A program made the translations under genes and the position numbers. This document shows, piece after piece, positions 10,858-21,802 of a DNA stretch of 64,000 nucleotides. The first letter of the stretch is position 1. Each line of letters opens with the position of its first letter. The notes beneath the pieces were generated by a model. It searched no databases and had not been told where the DNA came from. It was given only the letters and a program-made list of their open reading frames with translations. The stretch is from Thinopyrum elongatum. Taxonomy: Eukaryota > Streptophyta > Magnoliopsida > Poales > Poaceae. The DNA lies in contig CM022299.1 of assembly GCA_011799875.1 (NCBI GenBank), forward strand, positions 350,654,526 through 350,718,525, in the 5' to 3' direction.

Positions 10858-11875
10858 GGCGCGGCTGCCGGGCCTGCCCGGGAGCCACCCTTTTGTACAA
10901 GCCCTATCGATGTTGCATGTAACCCTTTGTACAAAGCCAGGCATAGACCCTGAGCAACAGATGAACAAATGAAGCGCTGGGGGGCCCCCGACAAGATTGC
11001 ATGCATGCATAAGCATATCATGAGCATAGCATGATCATGTAGATGAGGTCACATGTAGCACTATTTTCATCTGCACTAAGTTGCAGGGTTCTTGCCGTGG
11101 ACTTGGTCCCGAAGAGAAGAAATGGAGACAAGCCTACACAGCGATCCCCGGCAAGCCAAACAGATAAGTTTCTTCTTATCCATACCTATTCTGTAAGGTA
11201 AAAACTTGTGCATATGAAAACCTCGCTACCTTCGAAACATAGGTGCTCCCATCCTTTGTCCCGAATGTTGCTTCGGGCAAGGTGGTCGCAGTTGCCTTTG
11301 ATGGAGAGGGTTCGATGAGGGGCCGGTCCCTTTTTATAGTTTTATGCCCGGCAGGCCTTGCCCCACGGTAGCAAACTAAGGGTACCAGCAGGATAGTTTG
11401 CCGGGGGAAACTTGTTTACTTGAACGTATAGAGGCACCTCACCTCTTCATGGACATGATACATGCACAAGTACCCGGTAAGGCTTGTCTTTTTCATTAAT
11501 ATGCTGATAAACAAGTATAGATCTTATAGAGCACAAACATGGATAAGGAAGTTTACATAATTTAGACTAAAGTTTGGCAAGTGCCTACATGTTTTAGACT
11601 AAAAAAAAGATTAGTGCCCCGTAATCCCTTTCTTGTCCCTCTCCTCCTAGGAACTACGGTGGGAGGTGAAGAAGGCAGAAGGAGCGCCTAGGCAGAAGCC
11701 TAGCCTGACAAGATCGAGAGGGCGCGGGAAAACCGGAAACTGACTCAGACACAAGTTAATGAAGAAGCAAAGAAGATCTGAAAGGACGAGCTGCCGCAAC
11801 CCGCTCACCTGTGTACTAGACAGGGCCTACCCCGATGACGCTCGGCAGTGCATTCAGGCCAGGCCCGGGGGCTCC
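10858..11875 (+). other. E1 non-coding 3' region
   Basis: About 1 kb between the integrase stop and the 3' LTR without a supportable ORF. The last bases, 'aggcccgggggctcc', are a G-rich tract where the polypurine tract is expected. Long 3' spacers are common in Tat-type elements. Confidence 0.6.
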
Positions 11876-12792
11876 TGTCCGTGCAACAAAACCCCAGGTG
11901 TGTTGCCCGGACTGTACACAGGCTCAAGAGCAAGGTTACGACATTCAAGACAAGACCAAGCAGAAGAGATGGCTCTTTGAGAAATCAAAGGCCGGGTCAA
12001 GAAGACCAAGACCAACCAAACAAGCAAGATATCACTAAGGAAAAACCTCCCTTGCCGGGCAGGCGAGCCTGGCGGGGTCGAGGTTACCCCAAGACAAGCC
12101 TCAAGACTCCCCCGGCAGTCTTGCCGGGGACGCCAAGGGCGGATTCCCCCGCCAAAGCTCCACCGCTCCACCTCACAGCAACGCAAGTCACCCATCGGTG
12201 CGGTGTCGAGCCCCCAAGTGACTAAGTGGCTGTTATTTGGTACGTGGCAGGCCATTTCTGAGGAAGATCATCCCTAAATGACACCTGTCTAGGCGACGTG
12301 TCACGCGGACAGGCGAAAATGTGGCTGAATGGCACGGCAAGGCTTGCCGGGCTACGCCACGATGTGACACTAAGTGGTGCATTTAATGCGCCCTGACCTG
12401 TCCACAGAGTTAGGTATGATAGCACTGTGGATATCTAAATATTGGATAAATGACTGTTTTGCCATTGTGGTAACCCCTTGACCTATAAAAGGAGGGCCGT
12501 GGCTACCTTAGAAAGGATTCGGACCCTTGTACGCTCGTACACACGTAGCTGCTCCCGCCCCGAGGCGACCTTGCCGGGCTAGAGCGGTGCGTCTCCATCA
12601 CGGTCCTTCCATCAATCCACCAAAGCAGGAGTAGGGTTTTACGCCTCGCGGCGGCCCAAACCTGGGTAAAACTGCCCGTGTCATCGTTGCTGTGTTGCTC
12701 TATGCTTTCCGCTCTTTGTGCAATGCGCTCTTCCCCCTTGCCGAACCACAAGGGGCCAATGGCCTCATAGGTGGTCGTGTGATACCACGACA
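11876..12792 (+). repeat. E1 3' LTR
   Basis: Begins TGTCCGTGCAAC, ends CCACGACA, 917 bases, matching 6623-7539 without visible net indels. A TATA box is at 12484. Confidence 0.95.
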
Positions 12793-12797
12793 TGCGT
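12793..12797. repeat. Target site duplication TGCGT, right copy
   Basis: Identical to 6618-6622. Removing E1 plus one copy restores a continuous E2 LTR. Confidence 0.95.
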
Positions 12798-13113
12798 TGT
12801 GGTGCAGTGGAGCGGTGGAGTCTTGGCGGGGAGGTGTGCCATCAGCGGCCCCGGCAAGCCTGCCGGGGAAACATTGGATTCGTCCTTGGGGTGGCCTCGA
12901 CCTGACCAGGCTCGCCTACCCGGTAAGGGAGGCTTTCCCTTAGTGATATCTTGCTGTTTTGGCTTGTCTTGGTCTTCTTGATCCGCCCTTTGGTCCCTCA
13001 AAGAGCTATTTGTCTGGCTCGGTTTCGACTTGGATGCTTGGTGAAGTTTGCTTCCTTCCCATCGTGCCTGTGTATAGTCCGGGCAACATACGCGAAGGTT
13101 TGTTGCACCGACA
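12798..13113 (-). repeat. E2 5' LTR, outer part
   Basis: Reverse complement matches E1 LTR bases 1 to about 310, ending at revcomp TGTCGGTGCAAC (13113). E0 LTR sequence begins immediately after. Confidence 0.9.
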
Positions 13114-13656
13114 CGGTCGATGTGTGGAGTAATAGTAGTAGATGCAGAATCATTTTGGTCTACTTGTCACGGACATGATGCCTATATTCATGATCATTGC
13201 CTTAGATATCGTCCTAACTTTGTGCTTTTCTATCAATTGCTCAACAGTAATTTGTTCACCCACCGTATGCTATCTTCAAGAGAGAAGCCTCTAGTGAAAC
13301 CTATGGCCCCGGGGTCTATTTTCCATAATATATATTCAGATCTATAAACCAAAAAACCCCAAAAATACCTTGCTGCAATTTATTTATATTTACTTTTAGT
13401 TTTCCTTTTTATTTATCTTTTATACCTATCTCTATTAGATCTCACTCTTGTTCGAGACCGTGAAGGGATTGACAACCCCTTTTTGCGTTGAGGGCAAGTG
13501 TTTGTTAGTTTGTGCAGGTGCATAGATTGGAGACTTTCTTGTGCCTCCTACAGGATTGATACCTTGGTTCTTAACTGAGGGAAATACTTATCTCTACTTT
13601 GCTGCACCACCCTTTCCTCTTCAAGAAAAAAATCAATGCAAGCTCAAGAAGTAGCA
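13114..13656 (+). repeat. E0 5' LTR, 3' part
   Basis: Matches 18588-19119 almost throughout ('ggtcgatgtgtggagtaata' to 'caagaagtagca'). The upstream part is separated by the E2 insertion and lies outside the window. Confidence 0.9.
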
Positions 13657-13667
13657 TGAAGAATTTC

Positions 13668-13685
13668 TGGCGCCGTTGCCGGGGA
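13668..13685 (+). other. E0 primer-binding site (tRNA-Asp type)
   Basis: TGGCGCCGTTGCCGGGGA lies 12 bases after the LTR end. This is the tRNA-Asp-complementary site reported for Athila-type elements. Confidence 0.85.
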
Positions 13686-13911
13686 GGTTCTACATCAAGC
13701 CTACCAAGTACCCATCATAAACTCTTATCTCTCGCACTTTCATTATTTGCCATTTGCCTCTCGTTTTCCTCTCCCCCACTTCTAAAACGTTTTCAGAAAA
13801 ACACAAAAATATTTGCCATCTTTTCGTTTGCCTTTTATGTCTTACTTGGTTTGTTTGCTTGTTCGCTTGGAATAATTGTGTATTTATTGAAAATCAGAAA
13901 GAAAAAAGTTT

Positions 13912-14745
13912 ATGGATCCTCATCCACTTGCTAATATTTTTAAGAGATCTAATTATGATGAACCAATTGCTAGTGAGTTGAGTGCACTAGATTATCTTTA
14001 TGAAGTTTTGCTTGAGATTCGTGAATCTGAAATTTGTGATGAAGTGTTAAAAGAAGAAATTTATGAAGTGATTCACGATAGCTCTTTGAATAAAAATCAT
14101 GATTGCAATGATGTTATTATAAATTCTATTAGTGTCAATTGTGCTAATAATATGCAAAACCCTAAGCTTGGGGAGGCTAATTTTGCTATGTCCACTACTT
14201 ATTGTAATGATCATGATTGGAGAAATTCTTCTTATGATCTTGAAAATTTATTTAAGCCTCATGATAAATATGTTTGCAATAATATTGAAAGTGGGTTTGG
14301 AAGCGTGTCAACTCTAGGTAATAATGATCCCACTACTTTGGAGAATGATCAATCTTATGAAATTTTTGATAAAAGTGGGCTTGGAGAAGTCATGACTTTA
14401 TTTGATGATAATCCCACTGTTTTGGAAGAGTGTCAACTTTGCATGCATGTGGATCATGAAGATAATATTTTATGTTATATTATTGAATTTGATTATGATC
14501 CTACATGTAATTATTATGAGAGAGGAAAATATGGTTGTAGAATTTTTCATGTTACTAAATTACCTCTCGTTATGTTGAGATTGCTATTGTTTCTTTCTTC
14601 TTCCTTGCATATGCTAGTTTTTGTTTGTCTTGATAATTTGTTTGCTTATAAACTGCCTATGCATAGGAAGTATGTTAGAATTAAACTTGTTTTTCACATG
14701 TCACATGATGCTCTCTTCGTGTTTCAATTGCTATCTTTCATGTGA
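13912..14745 (+). CDS. E0 acidic ORF with C-terminal hydrophobic segment, unknown function
   Basis: A 277-codon open frame starts with 'MDPHPLANIFKRSNYDEPI' and is the only long ORF in the internal region. The first ~200 residues are rich in Asp, Glu and Asn. The last ~70 contain a hydrophobic stretch ('LPLVMLRLLLFLSSSLHMLV') that could span a membrane. No zinc knuckle, protease, RT or integrase motif is present. Similar ORFs recur, as I remember, in non-autonomous Triticeae Athila relatives. It could be a degenerate gag- or env-derived product, or a conserved protein of its own; the sequence alone does not decide. Confidence 0.55.
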   Translation: MDPHPLANIFKRSNYDEPIASELSALDYLYEVLLEIRESEICDEVLKEEIYEVIHDSSLNKNHDCNDVIINSISVNCANNMQNPKLGEANFAMSTTYCNDHDWRNSSYDLENLFKPHDKYVCNNIESGFGSVSTLGNNDPTTLENDQSYEIFDKSGLGEVMTLFDDNPTVLEECQLCMHVDHEDNILCYIIEFDYDPTCNYYERGKYGCRIFHVTKLPLVMLRLLLFLSSSLHMLVFVCLDNLFAYKLPMHRKYVRIKLVFHMSHDALFVFQLLSFM

Positions 14746-17545
14746 GCATCATTAAAATTATCAATGCCTAGCTAAAAGGCTTTAAAGAAAAGCGTGTTGG
14801 GAGACAACCCAATATTTTTATTTTTATGTTTTTATGATAATACACATTATTACCTCTGTAGTAATCGTATTTTGGTGTTTTAATTAGTGTTTGAGCCAAG
14901 TAAGACCTTTGGGATGGTCTACGGTGATAGTTGATTTGATCTTGCTGAAAAACAGAAACTTTTGCGCTCATTACCAGAATTTTAAAACATCATAGAGACG
15001 TGATTTTGATTTGAATTTTTTACAAAATATTTATATATAAATTTCCTAATTTTTCCTAATTTTTCAGAATTTTTGGAGTTACAGAAGTATACAAAATTTC
15101 CAGATTACGGCAGACTGTTCTGTTTTTGACAGATTCTGTTTTCTATGTGTTGTTTGCTTATTTTGATGAATCTATGTTTAGTATCGGGGGGGGGGGGTTA
15201 TGACCATGAAGAAGTTGGAATACAGTAGATATAACACCAATATAAATTAAGAATGAGTTCACAACAGTACCAAAAGTGGTTATTTATTTTATTATACTAA
15301 CGGATCTTATGAGTTTTCTGTTGAGTTTTGTGTTGTGAAGTTTTCAAGTTTTGGGTAAAGATTTGATGGACAATGGAATAAGGAGTGGCAAGAGCCTAAG
15401 CTTGGGGATGCCCAAAGTACCCCAAGGTAATATTCAAGGACAACCAAGCATCTAAGCTTGGGGATGCCCCAGATGGCATCCCCTCTTTTGTCTTCAATCC
15501 ATCGGTAAATTTACTTAAGGCTATATTTTTATTCACCACATGATATGTGTTTTGCTTGGAGCGTCTTGTATGATATTAGTCTTTTCTTTTTATTTTGCCA
15601 CAATCATCCTTGCTGTACACAACTTTTGAGAGGGACACGCATTAATAGGGAATTTATTAGAATACTCTATGTGCTTCACATATATCTTTTGAGCTAGGCA
15701 GTTTGCTCTAGTGCTTCACTTATATCTTTTGGAGCACGGCGGTGGCTTTATTTTATAGAAATTTTTGAACTCTCATGATTCACTTATATTATTTTGAGAG
15801 TCTTAAACAGCATGGTAATTTGCTTAGGTTATGAATTTAGTCCTAATACGATGGGCAGCCAAGAGGGATATAATAAAAACTTTCATATAAAGAGCATTGA
15901 ATAGATGACAAGTTTGATTCCTTGCATTTGTTTTGAGATATAAAGATGGTGATATTAAAGTCATGCTAGTGGGTAATTGTGGATTGGTAGAAATACTTGT
16001 GTTAAAGTTTGTGATTCCCGTAGCATGCACGTATGGTGAACCATTATGTGATGAAGTCGGAGCATGATTTATTTTTTGATTGTCTTCCTTATGAGTGGAG
16101 GTGGGGGACGAGTGATGGTCTTTTCCTACCAATCTATCCCCCTAAGAGCATGCGTGTAGTACTTTGTTTTGATGGCTAATAAATTTTTGCAGTAAGTATG
16201 TGAGTTCTTTATGACTAATGTTGAGTCCATGGATTATATGCACTCTCACCCTTCCACCATTGCTAGCCTCTCTAGTACCGCGCAACTTTTGCCGGTGCAT
16301 TAAACACACCATATTACTTTCCTCAAAACAGCCACCATACCTACCTATTATGGCATTTCCATAGCCATCCCGAGATATATTGCCATGCAACTTCCACCGT
16401 TCTGTTTTATTATGACACACACCATCATTGTCATATTGCTTTGCATGATCATGTAGTTGGCATAGTATTTGTGGCAAGGCCACCGTTCATATTTTTTTAT
16501 ACATGTTACTCTTGATCATAGCACATCCCGGTACACCACCGGAGGCATTCATATAGAGTCATATCTTGTTCTAGTATCGAGTTGTAATTCTTGAGTTGTA
16601 AGTAAATAAAAGTGTGATGATCATCATTATTAGAGCATTGTCCCATGTGAGGAAAGGATGATGGAAGCTATGATTCCCTCACAAGTTGGGATGAGTCTCC
16701 GGACTTTATAAAAATAAAAGAGGCCAAAGAAGCCCAAACAAAAAAATGAGAGAAAAGAGAGAAGGGACAATGTTACTATCCTTTTCCACACTTGTGCTTC
16801 AAAGTAGCACCATGATCTTCATGATAGAGAGTCTCCTATTTTGTCACTTTCATATACTAGTGGGAATTTTTCATTATAGAACTTGGCTTGTATATTCCAA
16901 TGATGGGCTTCCTCAAATTGCCCTAGGTCTTCGTGAGCAAACAAGTTGGATGCACACCCACTTAGTTTCTTTTTGAGCTTTCATACACTTATAACACTGG
17001 TGCATCCGTTGCATGGCAATCCCTACTCACTTGCATAGATATCAATTGATGGGCATATCCATAGCCCATTAATTTGCCTAGTTGATGTGAGACTTTCTCC
17101 TTCTTTTTGTCTTCTCCACAACCACCATATTCTATTCCACCTATAGTGCTATATCCATGGCTCATGCTCATGTATTGCGTGAAAGTTGAAAAAGTTTGAG
17201 AACATCCAAAGTATGAAGCAATTGCTTGGCTTGTCATCCGGGTTGTGCATGATGAAATACTTTGTGTGATGAAGATGGAGCATAGCCAGACTATATGATT
17301 TTGTAGGGATAACTTTCTTTGGCCATGTTCTTTTGAGAAGACATGATTGCTTTATTAGTATGCTTGAAGTATTATTGTTTTTATGTCAATATTAAACTTT
17401 TGTTTTGAATCTTATGGATCTGAATATTCATGATACAATAAAGAAGATTACATTGATAAATATATTAGGTAGCATTCCACATCAAAAATTATGTTTTTAT
17501 CATTTACCTACTCGAGGACGAGCAGGAATTAAGCTTGGGGATGCT
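14746..17545 (+). other. E0 non-coding internal region
   Basis: AT-rich DNA without a supportable gene. It includes two 'aagcttggggatgccc' copies (15400-15475), a G homopolymer near 15186, and the sequence 'aagcttggggatgct' (17531-17545) at the position of the polypurine tract just before the 3' LTR. Confidence 0.6.
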
Positions 17546-19119
17546 TGATACGTCTCCAACGTATCTATAATTTTTTATTGTTCCATGCTATTATATTATC
17601 GGTTTTGGATGCTTTATATGCATTAATATGCTATTTTATATTATTTTTGTGACTAAGTTATTAACCTAGAGCCTAGTGCCAGTTTCTGTTTTTTTCCTTG
17701 TTTTTGAGTTTTACAGAAAAGGAATACCAAACGGAGTCCAAACGGAATAAAACTTTTGCGATGATTTTTCTTGGACCAGAAGACACCCAGAGGACTTGGA
17801 GAGGGGGGCAGAAGGTTCCCGAGGAGGCCACAAGCCTGCCAGGCGCGCCCTAGGGGGGGCGCCCTGAGGGCTTGTGGGCCCCTCAGAGGTCTCCTAACCC
17901 TAATCTTGGCACTACAAATTCCCAAATATTCCCAAACCATCAGAAGCGTCCACCAAAATACTTTTCCGCTGCCGCAAGCCTCTGTTCCCGTGAGATCCCA
18001 TCTTGGGGCCTTTTTCGGTGATCTGCCGGAGGGGGATTCGATCACGGAGGGCCTCTATATCAACCTTGCTGCCCTTCTGATGATGTGTGAGTAGTTTACC
18101 ACAGACCTACGGGTCCATAGCTAGTAGCTAGATGGCTTCTTCTCTCTCTTTGATCTTCAATACAATGTTGTCCTCGATGTTCTTGGAGATCTATTCGATG
18201 AAATACTTTTTTATGGTGTGTTTGTTGAGATCCGATGAATTGTGGATTTATGATCAGATTATCTATGAATATTATTTGAGTCTTCTCTGAACTCTTTTAT
18301 GCATGATTAAGATATCTTTGTATTTCTCTTCGAACTATCGGTTTGGTTTGGCCAACTAGATTGGTTTTTCTTGCAATGGGAGAGGTGCTTAGTTTTGGGT
18401 TCAATCTTGCGGTGTCCTCACCCAGTGATAGAAGGGGTAGCGAGGCACGTATTGTATTGTTGCCATCAAGGATAAAAAGATGGGGTTTATATCATATTAC
18501 TTGAGTTTATCCCTCTACATCATGTCATCTTGCTTAAGGCGTTACTCCGTTCTTATGAACTTAATACTCTAGATGCATGCTGGATAGAGGTCGATGTGTG
18601 GAGTAATAGTAGTAGATGCATAATCATTGCAGTGTACTTGTCACGGACGTGATGCCTATATTCATGATCATTGCCTTAGATATCATCATAACTTTGCATT
18701 TTTCTATCAATTGCTCAACAGTAATTTGTTCACCCACCGTATGCTATCTTCAAGAGAGATGCCTCTAGTGAAACCTATGGCCCCCGGGTCTATTTTCCAT
18801 CATATATTTTCAGATCTATAACCCAAGAATTCCTTGCTGCAATTTATTTATATTTACTTTAGGTTGCCTTTTTGTTTATCTTTTCTACCTATCTCTATTA
18901 GATCTCACTCTTGTTCGAGACCGTGAAGGGATTGACAACCCCTTTTCGCGTTGAGTGCAAGTGTTTGTTAGTTTGTGCAGGTGCATAGATTGGAGACTTG
19001 CTTGTGCCTCCGACTGGATTGATACCTTGGTTCTTAACTAAGGGAAATACTTATCTCTACTTTGCTGCATCACCCTTTCCTCTTTAAGGGAAAAATCAAC
19101 TCAAGCACAAGAAGTAGCA
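17546..19119 (+). repeat. E0 3' LTR (1574 bases)
   Basis: Begins TGATACGTCTCCAACGTATC, ends GAAGTAGCA. Its last ~530 bases match 13114-13656 and its last ~220 match 1-223. The start motif is also found at the reversed E5 LTR end (59193). Confidence 0.9.
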
Positions 19120-19358
19120 GTGTCACAAACAGCCCTAGAGTTCATACTAAAATAACACCATATGATACGCATCAATCAACTCTAATGTCACCTAGATACT
19201 CCAATGTCACCACAAGTGTTCGTGAGTCAATTATGCGATATGCATCAAACAACTTCAGATTCATAATATTCAATCCAAAACAAAGAACTTCAAAGAGTGC
19301 CCCAAGGTTTCTACCAGAGAAAGTAGGACGAAAACATGGATCAACCCCTATGCAGAAC
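19120..19358 (-). repeat. E5 Athila-type LTR fragment, left piece
   Basis: Read on the minus strand, this resembles the middle of an Athila-type LTR ('ttggattgaatattatgaat', 'gtggtgacattggagtatc'). It lies between the E0 right end and a CACTA terminus. The other piece (58364-59193) has the same orientation and contains 'gtggtgaca' and the LTR start. I infer one LTR split by the CACTA insertion. Confidence 0.65.
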
Positions 19359-19396
19359 ACTACAAAAAAAGACACATCCGTGACATTATGGCCCGA
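19359..19396. repeat. CACTA left terminus, 38 bases
   Basis: Starts CACTACAAAAAAAGACACAT. It stops at 'ggcccga', where truncated LTR sequence of E4 begins. This is only the outer tip; the following CACTA sequence up to 31454 was lost or displaced. Confidence 0.7.
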
Positions 19397-21408
19397 ACAG
19401 ACAGGCAAGCACCCCCATTTTGAACATTCCGATATCACCTATTCTCTTCCCTCTTATGCTTGCATTAGATGTTACTGCTGTTGTTACTATCCTATATCTG
19501 TTGCATAGCCTGTTTACTTGTAACCTACTGTTGATACCTGCCTGTTATCCTAAACTATATAGCATAGGATGGGTAGAGCCTCATCAGAGACCCACTTGTC
19601 CCGACAGCCCCGCTGGATAATCAGAAGACCCAATTATCGGGATCGAAGATCAGACCCGGGCACCGCACGTCACTTCCCCCTATGTTGCTCGACACTACTG
19701 GGTTACTATCGAGTGCCGAGCGTGATACCTCAACATCACTTCAGATGATAACCATGTAGGTTAGTTACTCGGTCGTGATAAGCGAGGGTGATTCCTCCTA
19801 CACCACCCCCGATACCGACGCCGTCGTGCAACATCTCAAGTGTGGACCTCGAGGGTGATTCCTCCTTCGTTCACCTTGATGATAACATCGAGCGGGAATT
19901 CCATCGAGGGTGATTCCTCAGGGTTCCCTTCGGTGTCAGACACACAGCTACTTTGGATACTATGACTTGACTTTGAACCATGATACTAAAGACGGGTCGG
20001 CCCTGAGGGGTACCCACGCGAGCATGAATGCGAAGTGATGTGGAGTCGGGTTGACCTGAGAGGTGCCCGCGAGATAACTATGAGGCGTAGCAGGGCATTC
20101 TTAGCCCTTGCCGCAAGTCCTCGAGACGGGGCGACGGGGTCACATCGATTGTGAGTCTCTGCTCGTTTCTGCATGCTCCTAACCCACTAAACGGTTTGGA
20201 TATTTGATCCGAGGGGCCTCTGGCCTGATAGCACTAACCATCACGTGGGCATAGTATGGGCGTTCTGCGTCGTATACATTAGCCGAAGCTCTATTGACGT
20301 CAGCGAGGAGCGGCCCGTTTTGGATTGGACTGGGAATGCAACTACGCTTGTATAAGGGGTTGCTAGGTCTCCTTCCGAAGAATCCTCGCAACGTGCAGGG
20401 TTCCCAGGGCGAAGGCTCAAGACCCCTGGGGGCATAGGTTAGTCCGGCGTGCTGACCTCTCTTTAGAGCCCAGGTCGGGTTGCGGCGTGTTGCTTAGCCG
20501 AGGCCGGGCATGACCCAGAAAAGTGTGTCCGGCCGGAGTTAAGCGAGCGTGGTGGGTAAGTTAGTGCACCCCTGCAGGGAAGAAACTTCTATCGATAGCC
20601 TGTCCTACGGTAACGGACACTCGGAGTTGTATCCCGATCGGTACAACTAGAACATGACTTGTGATGAGAACTGGATAGTACGGCTCTGGGATTGCTTTCT
20701 CACAGGGAGTCGAGGAAGAATCTCTGGCCCAGGATGATGACATTACTGCTATACTTTACATTATGTTATTCTGCTCTCTTCTTATGCTGCAAGACTGTTG
20801 AAGATGCTGAAGATGCTAGTCTTCGATAGGACTAGGCTTTTCCCCTCTATTCTGGCATTTCTGCAGCCCAGTCCACATATACAGCCCTCCTTTGAAAATG
20901 TTGCATATGTAGTGTAGATCCGTGCTTGCTGAGTACTTCGGATGAGTACTCATGTTTGCTTTATTTTTCCTTTTTCCCCCTTTTTCCCTTTGTCGCATCC
21001 AGACGACGAAGCCCCGGAGCCAGTTGACCCTGTCGACGACCACTACTACTACCAGCCCGGAGAGTACTACTACTACGAGGAGCCGACAAACGACCAGGAG
21101 TAGGATTCGGAGGGTCCAGGGCAGGAGGCCCACGCCTTTCGATCGTAGTATTTTATTTTGCCCCGCCTTCTAAAGGCTTATCTTCATTTCTGTAATATAT
21201 CTGTACCCAGATATCTGATGCTTCCGCTGACACTTGTATGCCATCGAGCTATGTATTCAAGCCCTCGAGGCCTTGGCTTGTAATATAAAGCTTGTATGAC
21301 TTTATTTATGTTTTAGAGTTGTGTTGTGATATCTTCAAGTGAGTCCTTAGGCTTGATCATGTGCATTTGTGTGTATGTTTAGTGCATGATTAAGCCGGGG
21401 TCATCACA
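19397..21408 (+). repeat. E4 5' LTR, truncated at its start
   Basis: From 'cagacaggcaagcacc' (19398) to '..tcatcaca' (21408) this matches 29443-31453 base for base with scattered substitutions. The first ~2190 bases of the LTR are absent. Confidence 0.92.
19718..19919 (+). repeat. Palindromic motif cluster in the E4 5' LTR
   Basis: GAGGGTGATTCCTC occurs at 19784-19797, 19851-19864 and 19906-19919, with a variant near 19718. Each copy has GAGG/CCTC arms that can pair. The cluster recurs in the 3' LTR and in E6. Confidence 0.8.
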
Positions 21409-21411
21409 GGT

Positions 21412-21424
21412 TGGTATCAGAGCC
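21412..21424 (+). other. E4 primer-binding site (initiator tRNA-Met type)
   Basis: TGGTATCAGAGCC starts four bases after the 5' LTR end. This matches the usual initiator-Met tRNA complement of plant LTR elements. Confidence 0.9.
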
Positions 21425-21802
21425 GACTGCCTCTAGGAGTCCCCCTTTCCAACTCTTTGGCCGAAGTTGAGTCTAGAAACTGAAAACTGTTTTTCTAACT
21501 TGGCTGTGTGGCTTACGGGCCCATGTCGCTAACTGGGTGGTATTAGGATCTTTTATTCCTCGATCTTTACTCTGGGACTCTGACTTCTCTTCTATTCGGG
21601 TTTAATGAAATTTACTAACACCGACACTTAGGATCTCGTTAATTCCATCCATCCGGAGAGCTGGATTCAGTGCGATTTCCCTGTCTTTGATCTGATTAGT
21701 CTGATAATCATTTTCCTTTCCATTGTTTTGTTTAACCTTTCAATTCGAGATCTGTTATATTTCTCATCGTCGAATGACAATCCTGAGTCTACTCTATTTC
21801 AG

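Larger units (their letters stand above)
6623..12792 (+). mobile_element. Tat-type Ty3/gypsy element E1, both LTRs present, internally deleted
   Basis: LTRs at 6623-7539 and 11876-12792 are each 917 bases, begin TGTC and end GACA, and are flanked by the perfect TSD TGCGT. The internal region has a primer-binding site, a truncated gag start fused to the end of RT, a second RNase H and integrase. Most of gag, all of the protease and most of RT are missing compared with E2. Stops interrupt what remains, so E1 is non-autonomous, although its ends are complete. E1 sits inside the LTR of E2, a member of its own family. The two LTRs differ at several percent of positions by eye, mostly transitions. 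Confidence 0.95.
224..13113 (-). mobile_element. Tat-type Ty3/gypsy element E2, interrupted by E1
   Basis: This is a minus-strand LTR retrotransposon. Its 5' LTR is split into 12798-13113 and 6015-6622 by E1, followed by a primer-binding site, decayed gag, protease, reverse transcriptase, plant-type second RNase H and integrase. The integrase is cut at 224 by the E3 LTR, and the rest of E2 is outside the window. The second RNase H between RT and integrase is a known mark of the Tat lineage of plant gypsy elements. The outer LTR end at 13113 (revcomp TGTCGG) abuts E0 LTR sequence, with candidate TSD 'cggtc' at 13114-13118. Reading frames are broken many times, so the copy is not autonomous. 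Confidence 0.85.
13114..19119 (+). mobile_element. Athila-type gypsy element E0, non-autonomous
   Basis: The 5' LTR remnant ends at 13656 and the 3' LTR is complete (17546-19119). The primer-binding site matches the tRNA-Asp type used by Athila elements. The roughly 3.9 kb internal region has no gag-pol. It carries only one ORF (13912-14745) and AT-rich DNA with repeats of 'aagcttggggatgcc'. The first part of the 5' LTR lies beyond E2, left of the window. It resembles the Sabrina/WHAM/Fatima group of Triticeae, but I cannot name the family with certainty. The right flank 'gtgtc' (19120-19124) is a candidate TSD. Confidence 0.85.

Noticed and set aside
15186..15198. G homopolymer as a functional element
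   Set aside because: A short simple run in non-coding LTR-element DNA. No paired structure or repeat was found.
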